Both the position numbers and the translations under genes were made by a program. The notes under the pieces are model-generated. The model searched no databases and was not told where the DNA came from. It was given only the letters and a program-made list of their open reading frames with translations. Positions 1 through 4,978 of a DNA stretch of 6,024 nucleotides are shown here, one piece after another. Position 1 is the stretch's first letter. Every line of letters starts with the position of its first letter. The stretch comes from Pseudomonadota bacterium (GTDB lineage: Bacteria > Pseudomonadota > Alphaproteobacteria > Rhizobiales > Xanthobacteraceae): contig JAEXHR010000180.1 in NCBI GenBank assembly GCA_023449855.1, positions 1 through 6,024 on the forward strand, written 5' to 3'.

Positions 1-24
1 GACCGGGCGGGGCTTTTTGTTGCC
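1..24 (+). terminator. Possible right half of a Rho-independent terminator cut by the window edge
   Basis: The first bases are a G/C block, GACCGGGCGGGGC, followed at once by TTTTTGTT. This is what the descending arm and U-tract of an intrinsic terminator on the plus strand look like. The matching left arm would lie outside the window, so the stem cannot be confirmed. If correct, a plus-strand gene ends just to the left. Confidence 0.35.
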
Positions 25-30
25 TGGATC

Positions 31-118
31 GTAGGGCGGATGAGCGCAGCGTAATCCGCCGCGGAGTCTCCACTATGAACTCGGCCGGCGGATTACGCCT
101 TCGGCTGATCCGCCCTAC
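31..118. repeat. Dyad intergenic repeat element A (GTAGGGCGG...TAATCCGCC family)
   Basis: Two arms, 31-60 and 87-118, are inverted copies of each other. The left arm starts GTAGGGCGGAT and ends GTAATCCGCC; the right arm read in reverse complement starts and ends the same way and differs only in its centre. Each arm is also a small hairpin by itself, since GGCGGAT pairs with ATCCGCC inside it (35-41 with 54-60, and 87-93 with 108-114). The 26-base spacer (61-86) shows no further pattern. This two-hairpin shape resembles REP/BIME or REPIN-type elements, and similar sequences are common between genes in Bradyrhizobium-like genomes (from memory, not searched). It lies downstream of der and could stabilise the 3' end of the mRNA or attenuate transcription, but it has no U-tract. 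A third, partial arm lies at the far end of the window. Confidence 0.8.
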
Positions 119-132
119 GGCCGTTCAGCGAA

Positions 133-202
133 AACCCATGCTGTCCACCGGTTGCGGGCGCACTCTGCCGATGGGTTATCGCTACGCTCAACCCATCCTA
201 CG
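133..202. repeat. Dyad intergenic repeat element B (GATGGGTT...AACCCATC family)
   Basis: A perfect 8-bp inverted repeat, GATGGGTT (170-177) and AACCCATC (190-197), encloses a 12-base loop and is followed by CTACG. A further half-site AACCCAT at 133-139 is inverted relative to 171-177, so the element again seems to have a well-kept arm (169-202) and a decayed one (about 120-140) that abuts element A. The family is distinct from element A in sequence but has the same plan. The intact hairpin starts 13 bases past the der stop codon, so it would form in the 3' end of the der transcript. There is no U-run, so a classical terminator is unlikely. Confidence 0.65.
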
Positions 203-210
203 ATCCGAGC

Positions 211-1596
211 CTAGTTCGGCCGCTTCCGCTTGTGCGCGAACGGGTTGGCCTTCTCGCGCAGCGTGATGCGGATCGGTGTGCCCGGCAAATCGAAGGCCTG
301 CCGCATGCTGTTGGTGAGATAGCGCAGATAGCTTTCCGGCACGGCGTCCGCACGCGAACAGAACACCACAAAGCTCGGCGGACGCGCCTTGGTCTGCGTG
401 ATGTAGTTCAGCTTCAGACGACGCCCCGACACCGCCGGCGGCGGATTGGTCGAAATGGCATCCTCGAACCAGCGGTTCAACGCGGCCGTGGCGATGCGGC
501 GGTTCCAGATCTTGTAGGCTTCCTGGATCGCTGCCATCAGGCGGTCGATGCCCTCGCCCATCAGGCCGGAAATGGCGACGATCGGCACGCCCTTGATCTG
601 CGGCAGCCAGTGGTCGGCCTCGGTGCGCAGCTGGCCGATCATGCCGCCGCGCTTCTCGACGAGATCCCATTTGTTGACGGCAAGTACCAGCGCACGGCCC
701 TCGCGCTCGACGAGGTCGGTGATGCGCAGGTCCTGTTCCTCGAACTTGTTCTGCGAGTCCATCATCATCACGACGACTTCGGCGAAGCGCACGGCGCGCA
801 GCGCGTCGGCGACAGAGAGCTTCTCCAGCTTCTCCTCTATCCGCGAGCGACGGCGAAGTCCGGCCGTATCGAAAATGCGGAAGTTGCGGCCCTTGTAGTC
901 CACCTCGACGGAGATGCTGTCACGCGTGGTGCCGGCCTCCGGCGAGGTCAGCAGGCGCTCCTCGCCGAGCAGATGATTGATGGTGGTGGACTTGCCGGCA
1001 TTGGGACGGCCGACGATGGCGACGCGGATCGGACGCGAGGCGATCTCCTCGTCGCTCCACTCTTCCGCGATCGTCTCTTCTTCCTCTTCCTCGACCGGTT
1101 CGGGCAGCAGCTTGGCGAGTTCGTCATAGAGCTCGCCCATGCCCTCGCCATGCTCGGCGGAGATCTGGATGGGATCGCCGAGGCCGAGCGCGTAGCTCTC
1201 CATGGCGCCGATCTCGCCATGCTTGCCCTCGCTCTTGTTGGCGAGCAGCAGCACCGGCTTGTTGGCACGGCGGGCAAAGTCGGCGAAGGCGCGGTCGTTC
1301 GGCGTCAGGCCCATGCGCGCGTCGATGACGAAGAACAGTGCATCGGCAAGTTCGATCGCGGTCTCGGTCTGCTCCTGCATGCGCGCGGTGAGCGAGCCCT
1401 TGGCGCCTTCGTCAAGGCCTGCCGTATCGATGATGGTGAATTCGAGATCGCCGAGCTTCGCTGCGCCCTCGCGGCGGTCGCGGGTGACGCCGGGTGTGTC
1501 GTCGACAAGCGCCAGCTTCTGCCCGACCAGACGGTTGAACAGCGTGGACTTGCCGACATTGGGCCGGCCGATAATGGCGATCGTGTAAGAAGACAT
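211..1596 (-). CDS. der: GTPase Der (EngA), ribosome assembly factor
   Basis: Der is an essential cytoplasmic GTPase that works in maturation of the 50S ribosomal subunit. This 461-residue protein has the full family layout: two GTPase domains in tandem and a C-terminal KH-like domain. G domain 1 shows GRPNVGKS (10-17), DTAG (57-60), NKSE (120-123) and SA (146-147). G domain 2 shows GRPNAGKS (196-203), DTAG (243-246), NKWD (308-311) and SG (343-344). Residues from about 365 to 461 fit the KH-like domain, with a basic tail KRKRPN. The G4 motif of domain 1 is NKSE rather than NKxD, which I believe is usual in alphaproteobacteria. The inter-domain linker carries six consecutive glutamates (169-174). 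The length is typical and no frame damage is seen. It is the last gene of a minus-strand cluster, 56 bases after the lipoprotein gene. The ATG at 1594-1596 gives the canonical N terminus, and a short hairpin lies directly before it. Confidence 0.97.
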   Translation of the reverse strand: MSSYTIAIIGRPNVGKSTLFNRLVGQKLALVDDTPGVTRDRREGAAKLGDLEFTIIDTAGLDEGAKGSLTARMQEQTETAIELADALFFVIDARMGLTPNDRAFADFARRANKPVLLLANKSEGKHGEIGAMESYALGLGDPIQISAEHGEGMGELYDELAKLLPEPVEEEEEETIAEEWSDEEIASRPIRVAIVGRPNAGKSTTINHLLGEERLLTSPEAGTTRDSISVEVDYKGRNFRIFDTAGLRRRSRIEEKLEKLSVADALRAVRFAEVVVMMMDSQNKFEEQDLRITDLVEREGRALVLAVNKWDLVEKRGGMIGQLRTEADHWLPQIKGVPIVAISGLMGEGIDRLMAAIQEAYKIWNRRIATAALNRWFEDAISTNPPPAVSGRRLKLNYITQTKARPPSFVVFCSRADAVPESYLRYLTNSMRQAFDLPGTPIRITLREKANPFAHKRKRPN

Positions 1597-1613
1597 GGGC
1601 GATCCGTTCGCCC
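1597..1613 (-). promoter_or_regulatory. Hairpin touching the der start codon
   Basis: GGGCGATCCGTTCGCCC is a perfect 6-bp inverted repeat with a 5-base loop, ending exactly at the base before the der ATG. In the mRNA the loop reads ACGGA, which is the only Shine-Dalgarno-like purine run at a usable distance. The structure may present or hide the ribosome binding site. That it is regulatory is inference. Confidence 0.4.
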
Positions 1614-1640
1614 GTTACGGACGACCTGTCAATGCGCTGC

Positions 1641-1652
1641 GCTCATATGAGC
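1641..1652. repeat. 12-bp perfect palindrome between the lipoprotein gene and der
   Basis: GCTCATATGAGC reads the same on both strands. It lies immediately after the TAA stop of the lipoprotein gene, in the 56-base spacer before der. It could be a protein binding site, a small mRNA hairpin, or chance. No function can be assigned. Confidence 0.4.
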
Positions 1653-2198
1653 TTAACGCGAAAAGCTTCCCGAGGGCATCGGGGCCGGAAATGCCGAAGA
1701 CGGCTGCTGCTGCGCGGGCGCGGCCGGTGCGGCGGCAGCGGGCTCCTCGGGCGGCGGCGCAGTGGTGCGGCGGCGAGTGATCTTGCGGCCGGCCGGCGGC
1801 TGCTCAACGGCGGCAGCGCCGCCCTCGTCGGTGGACGCAGCGCCATCCTGGCGGACATTGCCAACTTCGACATCGCCGCGGCTGCGCGACTTTGACTTGC
1901 GGGCCTGAGACGGCGGCGCGGCCTGTTGCGGCGGAGCTGCTGCGGCTGCCGCAGCGGCGGCCTGTTCGGCCTGCTGGCGCTCGACGCTTTCCTTGTAGAG
2001 ATCGCGGGGAACGCCCTGTTCAAGGCCGGGAACGCCTTCGGGAAACACCGGCTTGCGGTCGCCCGGAAGCTTCTTCTTGGTGTCCATGAAGTCGAGCAGA
2101 TCCGACGGATCCCAGCTCGACGCGCCGCCACAGCCCGTCAGGGCGCTCGCGAGCGCGATCAGAACAGCAGCGGAAACAAGGCGTTGCATCGGTCGCAT
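1653..2198 (-). CDS. Predicted lipoprotein, Ala/Pro/Gln-rich, in the bamB position
   Basis: This encodes a 181-residue protein of unknown function. Residues 1-22 form a lipoprotein signal peptide (MRPMQR, a hydrophobic stretch, then the lipobox LTGC at 20-23), so Cys23 should be lipidated. The +2 residue is Gly, so outer-membrane sorting by Lol is plausible. A likely conserved core is KKKLPGDRKPVFPEGVPG (41-58). After residue 75 the protein is low complexity: nine alanines (80-88), Pro/Gln stretches, and two basic clusters (KSKSRSR at 101-107, GRKITRRR at 137-144). It is probably disordered. The ATG at 2198 is preferred because GAGTGAG lies 6 bases upstream; the in-frame ATG at 2204 would abut that site, and any longer form would run into the upstream gene. 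It sits 34 bases after the yfgM-like gene and 56 before der, the slot held by bamB in E. coli. It shows no PQQ-type beta-propeller repeats, so calling it BamB is not justified. I recall similar short lipoproteins beside der in Bradyrhizobium but have not searched. Confidence 0.8.
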   Translation of the reverse strand: MRPMQRLVSAAVLIALASALTGCGGASSWDPSDLLDFMDTKKKLPGDRKPVFPEGVPGLEQGVPRDLYKESVERQQAEQAAAAAAAAAPPQQAAPPSQARKSKSRSRGDVEVGNVRQDGAASTDEGGAAAVEQPPAGRKITRRRTTAPPPEEPAAAAPAAPAQQQPSSAFPAPMPSGSFSR

Positions 2199-2232
2199 GG
2201 GCATCTCACTCAGACTCGTTCGGACGCCGGAA

Positions 2233-2886
2233 TCAGCTTTTGGCCGCGGGCGGCAGCAGCGCCTGCAGCGCTTCGGCGCGGGTGCGGATGCTGGACGGGG
2301 TTTCGGGATCGTTGGACAAGAGGTCCACCCATTTGCGCGTCTCGCCAGCATTGTTCGCTTTCCAGGCGGCCAGCGCGAGCAGCTCGCGGGCCGAATGGCG
2401 ATAGGTGCTGGTGGCCGCGGTGGCGGGCTCGAGCTTCGGCAGCAGCGCGTCGTAAGGCATTGTTTCGACGAGCAAAGCGCCGGCGCGGACGCGGGCGAGA
2501 TCCTTCTCCGGCGCGCTGACGGTGTTGTCAGCGATGATGGCGTCGTAAAGCTTCACGGCTGCAGCGGAATCGCGCTTGGCGGCTTCACCGGCGGCGCGCA
2601 GGCGCGCCAGGGTGCGATAGCCTGCAGGGGCTTCTGCGGCGAGCTTGGTGAAGGCGGCTTCGGCCTCGGCCGGCTTGTTCTGTTCGGACAATTCCGAAGC
2701 GCGATCAAAGGCCGCGCCCGCTTCGGCGGCCTTCTTGGCCTCGAAATACGAATAAGCGCGCCAGCCGCCGACGCCGCCGACGATCAGGATTGCAACCAGA
2801 ATGATCAGGAGCGAGTATTTTTCCCAGATCTTCTTGAGCTGCTCGCGGCGCAGATCCTCGTCGACTTCATTAAATAATTCAGACAC
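2233..2886 (-). CDS. YfgM-like membrane-anchored TPR protein (TPR_21 family)
   Basis: The 217-residue product has the architecture of E. coli YfgM, an inner-membrane protein associated with the SecYEG translocon and periplasmic chaperones. It has a short charged cytoplasmic N terminus beginning MSELFNEVDEDLRREQL, one transmembrane helix (about 25-41), then a helical, alanine-rich periplasmic domain of TPR-like hairpins (about 50-215). The N-terminal motif and the helix position match the TPR_21 family. The start is GTG (2884-2886), supported by AGGA nine bases upstream; the only later in-frame Met is deep inside the domain. The gene leads the cluster with the lipoprotein and der genes, matching the yfgM-bamB-der order of gammaproteobacteria. 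This shared context supports the call more than sequence identity does. A role in envelope protein export or quality control is inferred from the family. Confidence 0.85.
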   Translation of the reverse strand: MSELFNEVDEDLRREQLKKIWEKYSLLIILVAILIVGGVGGWRAYSYFEAKKAAEAGAAFDRASELSEQNKPAEAEAAFTKLAAEAPAGYRTLARLRAAGEAAKRDSAAAVKLYDAIIADNTVSAPEKDLARVRAGALLVETMPYDALLPKLEPATAATSTYRHSARELLALAAWKANNAGETRKWVDLLSNDPETPSSIRTRAEALQALLPPAAKS

Positions 2887-2980
2887 TTAGAGATTTCCTG
2901 TGACGGATCGGCCGCGCTCACCCCGAGCGACGCAGGGCGCATTCGCCCGCGCATCGCGGCGGCGATACCCTAGCGTTATG

Positions 2981-3004
2981 GCGTTGGCAAGGCAAAGCCA
3001 ACGC
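2981..3004. repeat. 8-bp perfect inverted repeat at the predicted start of the yfgM-like operon transcript
   Basis: GCGTTGGC (2981-2988) and GCCAACGC (2997-3004) are perfect inverted copies separated by 8 bases. On the minus strand the repeat would begin within a few bases of the transcript start predicted from the promoter at 3014-3041. It could be a 5'-end stabilising hairpin or an operator. As a terminator for the small gene upstream it is weak, because no U-run follows on the minus strand. Confidence 0.5.
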
Positions 3005-3013
3005 GATCAATGC

Positions 3014-3041
3014 GTTATCCCGCAAAGCTTAACGAAGTCAA
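3014..3041 (-). promoter_or_regulatory. Predicted sigma70-type promoter of the yfgM-like / lipoprotein / der operon
   Basis: On the minus strand TTGACT (3041-3036; five of six match the -35 consensus) is followed after 16 bases by GATAAC (3019-3014; four of six match the -10 consensus). The predicted start is near 3007, giving a leader of roughly 120 bases before the GTG start codon. The site lies in the 167-base spacer just downstream of the small secreted protein gene, where the operon promoter is needed. It was found by eye against the consensus only. Confidence 0.5.
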
Positions 3042-3053
3042 ACGGCGGGGCGC

Positions 3054-3308
3054 TCAGCTGCCGCCGAATCCGCCGCCGGTACGGCCATTGGGATTTTCAT
3101 CAGCACTATTAGAGCCATAGGCCGAATTGGCATTGTTGCCGCCAAGCGCCGCATTGCCGCGATAGATGTCTTCCGGAGAGCGAACCAGCGGACGCCGATC
3201 GGTAGATTGCAGATGCGGCTTGCGATGCTTTGCCACCGGCTCGCTGTGGCAAACTTGCGGCACGAGCATCAAAGCGGCTGCAAAGCCCAGATATTTCAAG
3301 GTCTTCAT
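3054..3308 (-). CDS. Small exported protein of unknown function
   Basis: This encodes 84 residues with a clear Sec signal peptide: MKTLK, a hydrophobic core (about 6-16), then a polar region with possible cleavage near residue 22. Cys20 is preceded by Val, which does not fit a lipobox, so a lipoprotein is unlikely. The mature part is about 60 residues, basic at first (KHRKPH, DRRP), with SPEDIYRGN at 44-52, then Asn/Gly/Ser-rich, ending TGGGFGGS. There is no cysteine after the signal and no domain I recognise. The gene is supported by AAGGA nine bases before the ATG, the signal peptide, and its position between same-strand genes. It is separated from panB by 105 bases and from the yfgM-like gene by 167 bases, so it is probably its own transcription unit. 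Glycine-rich small periplasmic proteins are common in this bacterial group, but no function follows from that. Confidence 0.72.
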   Translation of the reverse strand: MKTLKYLGFAAALMLVPQVCHSEPVAKHRKPHLQSTDRRPLVRSPEDIYRGNAALGGNNANSAYGSNSADENPNGRTGGGFGGS

Positions 3309-3351
3309 GACCGACCGTCCTTCTCTGTCGCCCTACCGCTCACAACACCGG

Positions 3352-3365
3352 ATTTCGCGCGAAAT
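3352..3365. promoter_or_regulatory. 14-bp perfect palindrome upstream of the small exported protein gene
   Basis: ATTTCGCGCGAAAT is self-complementary over all 14 bases. It lies 44-57 bases before the ATG of the small exported protein and 48 bases after the panB stop on the minus strand. Its place and symmetry suit a repressor or activator site. No convincing -35/-10 pair could be aligned with it by eye. Confidence 0.4.
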
Positions 3366-3413
3366 TCCCTGATCCGCGCGCAAATCATGCGGCCGTCTTG
3401 CGGCGAAGTTGCG

Positions 3414-4262
3414 TCAGCTTTTGGGCTTGCCCCCATAGACGTGTTCCGGTCCCGGAAATGCACGGGAGCGCACTTCGGTGGCATAGCCCTCGATGGCGGC
3501 CTCGATCATCGAACCGAGATTGCCGTACTTCTTGACGAACTTCGGCACCCGCGCGTTCAGCCCGAGCATGTCCTCGAGCACCAGCACCTGACCGTCGCAG
3601 GCCGAGCTCGCGCCAATGCCGATGGTGGGGATCGCAATCGTCTGCGTGATTTTTCGCGCGACCGGTTCGGCAACCGCTTCGATGACGACGGAGAACGCGC
3701 CCGCCTGCGCCACCGCGATCGCGTCGTTCTGAATCGGACCGCTCACATTCTCGCCGCGTGCGAGCGCTTCGGCTTCATCCTTGCCCTGCGAGCGGAACGA
3801 GCCGAGCGCGTTGATCGATTGCGGCGTGAGGCCGATATGCGCCATGACAGGAATGCCGCGCTCGGTGAGGAACGCGATGGTCTCCGCCATGCGCGTGCCG
3901 CCTTCGAGTTTGACGGCGCCGCAATGGGTTTCCTTCATGATGCGCGCGGCGGAATGAAAGGCCTGCTCCTTCGACGCTTCATAGGAGCCGAACGGCATGT
4001 CCACCACGACCAGCGACTGCTTCGAGCCGCGCATGACCGCATGGCCCTGCAGGATCATCATCTCCAGCGTGACCGGCACGGTGGTCTCGAAGCCATGCAT
4101 CACATTGCCGAGGCTGTCGCCGACGAGGATCACATCGCAATAGCGATCGACCAGCGAGGCCGTATGGGCGTGATACGAGGTCAGCATCACGATCGGCTCG
4201 CCATTCTTGCGGGCGAGGATATCCGGCGCGGTCTTGCGCTTGACGGCTGATTGAATCGACAT
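3414..4262 (-). CDS. panB: 3-methyl-2-oxobutanoate hydroxymethyltransferase (ketopantoate hydroxymethyltransferase)
   Basis: PanB transfers a hydroxymethyl group from 5,10-methylenetetrahydrofolate to alpha-ketoisovalerate, giving ketopantoate, the first committed step of pantothenate and coenzyme A synthesis in the cytoplasm. The 282-residue sequence follows the TIM-barrel family throughout. VGDS (47-50) and DMP (88-90) carry the metal-binding aspartates Asp49 and Asp88. KLEGG (118-122) supplies Lys118 and Glu120. The stretch GLTPQS (144-149) is family-typical. Glu195 in VIEAV matches the catalytic base (Glu181 in E. coli), and IGIGA (214-218) and PEHVY (272-276) are also typical. The length is slightly above E. 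coli PanB because of N- and C-terminal extensions. It starts 3 bases after the nnrU stop, with GGAG eight bases upstream inside nnrU, so translational coupling is likely. panC, the usual partner in many genomes, is not in the window. Confidence 0.97.
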   Translation of the reverse strand: MSIQSAVKRKTAPDILARKNGEPIVMLTSYHAHTASLVDRYCDVILVGDSLGNVMHGFETTVPVTLEMMILQGHAVMRGSKQSLVVVDMPFGSYEASKEQAFHSAARIMKETHCGAVKLEGGTRMAETIAFLTERGIPVMAHIGLTPQSINALGSFRSQGKDEAEALARGENVSGPIQNDAIAVAQAGAFSVVIEAVAEPVARKITQTIAIPTIGIGASSACDGQVLVLEDMLGLNARVPKFVKKYGNLGSMIEAAIEGYATEVRSRAFPGPEHVYGGKPKS

Positions 4263-4265
4263 GGC

Positions 4266-4850
4266 TCAGGCTCCGAACACGGGCACGCCGATCACCACCG
4301 GGTGGAAGGCGAAACCCAAAGCGAGATAGGCGACGACACCGACGCCGACGGCAATCGCATCGTTGCCGACGCCCCCCACCGGGATCGGCGGCGCGCCGCT
4401 ATCGGCGCGGCGCTTCAGCGAGATGCGATCGAACACCGCCCAGGCGAGAAACGAGCCGAACAGGATGATCGAACCGAGATCGCCATTGGCGAGCAGATGC
4501 GACAGCGCCCACAGCTTGATGCCGGCGAGCATCGGATGCTTGAGCGTCGTATAGATGCGGCCGCGGATATAGGACGCAGCGACCATGATCACCGCCGGCA
4601 GCATCAGCGCGATGGTGAGATGCTTCATCCACAGCGGCGGATACCATACATCGATCCAGCCGGTGGCGCGGTAGGCCGCAAAGCCCCAGACGATCAGTGC
4701 AAGACCGACAAGCGAGATCACGGAGAAGGCGATCTTGTAGCCGCCCTCGCCGATCCGCGCGATCAGATCGGCGCGTGCATCGCGGCGGGTGATGAAGACG
4801 TGGATGCCGAGAAACAGCACGAGGCCGAGGATCATCGTGGCGAGGCCCAT
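4266..4850 (-). CDS. NnrU-family integral membrane protein
   Basis: The 194-residue, strongly hydrophobic protein has five or six predicted membrane helices (about 4-20, 38-60, 74-93, 108-121, 124-143, 166-190). The family signature HPMLAGIKLWALSHLLANGD lies at 105-124 and supplies histidines within a membrane helix. FGSFLAWAVFDRISLKRR (131-148) also fits the family. NnrU was named for genes linked to nitrite and nitric oxide reduction in denitrifiers. The family is also related to membrane enzymes of the NnrU/MapEG-like methyltransferase type, and its biochemical role is unsettled, so I give no reaction. No nitrite or nitric oxide reductase gene lies here. The ATG at 4848-4850 has AGAGGA eight bases upstream. 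The gene heads a two-gene unit with panB (3-base gap), divergent from the substrate-binding protein gene. Confidence 0.88.
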   Translation of the reverse strand: MGLATMILGLVLFLGIHVFITRRDARADLIARIGEGGYKIAFSVISLVGLALIVWGFAAYRATGWIDVWYPPLWMKHLTIALMLPAVIMVAASYIRGRIYTTLKHPMLAGIKLWALSHLLANGDLGSIILFGSFLAWAVFDRISLKRRADSGAPPIPVGGVGNDAIAVGVGVVAYLALGFAFHPVVIGVPVFGA

Positions 4851-4978
4851 GGCCTGTTTCCTCTCGCAGGGCGGTTGCGTGCCGGATGGGTTGCTCGCCC
4901 CAAAATTCCAATTATGGTCCCGCCGTTTGGATCGTCGGCAGGACGACGTCCGGTATCATTTTTTTGGGGAAACGCGCA
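4851..4978. promoter_or_regulatory. Divergent promoter region with an AT-rich 18-bp dyad
   Basis: This 128-base spacer must drive nnrU-panB leftward and the substrate-binding protein gene rightward. Positions 4900-4917 read CCAAAATTCCAATTATGG, an imperfect dyad in which seven of nine base pairs match (CCA-N-AATT, two central C, AATT-N-TGG). It overlaps candidate -10 boxes in both directions: CATAAT on the minus strand (4916-4911) and TATGGT on the plus strand (4913-4918), the latter 16 bases after TTGCTC (4891-4896). The -35 boxes are weak. A shared operator controlling both transcripts is plausible but inferred. A T-run (4958-4966) precedes the GGGGA ribosome binding site of the rightward gene. 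Confidence 0.45.

Noticed and set aside
1604..1632. A perfect -35 box TTGACA (1632-1627, minus strand) upstream of der as an internal promoter
   Set aside because: At 17 bases spacing the -10 position reads GAACGG, which barely matches the consensus, and the transcript start would fall on or after the der start codon.
232..1650. A long open frame on the plus strand covering all of der (472 codons)
   Set aside because: It is exactly antisense to an unmistakable der gene, has arginine/histidine/aspartate-rich content typical of the reverse frame of GC-rich genes, and resembles no family. Long antisense frames are expected at this GC content.
1653..2198. Calling the lipoprotein BamB from gene order alone
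   Set aside because: The sequence is too short and has no PQQ-like propeller repeats; gene order is not enough.
2900..3112. A 70-codon plus-strand frame in the spacer upstream of the yfgM-like gene
   Set aside because: No ribosome site, no recognisable sequence, and it crosses the predicted operon promoter, the hairpin and the end of the small exported protein gene.
3207..4250. A long plus-strand frame antisense to panB (347 codons)
   Set aside because: It mirrors panB, overlaps the start of the small exported protein gene, and its product looks like a reverse-frame artefact rich in Arg, His and Asp.
4392..4409. Perfect 7-bp hairpin CGCGCCG-CTAT-CGGCGCG
   Set aside because: It lies inside the nnrU coding sequence in a GC-rich Arg/Ala loop between membrane helices, where such short GC stems arise easily by chance.
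4941..4966. GGACGACGTCC followed by a T-run as a plus-strand terminator
   Set aside because: The stem is only 4 bp with a 3-base loop, the T-run is separated from it, and no plus-strand gene lies upstream to be terminated.
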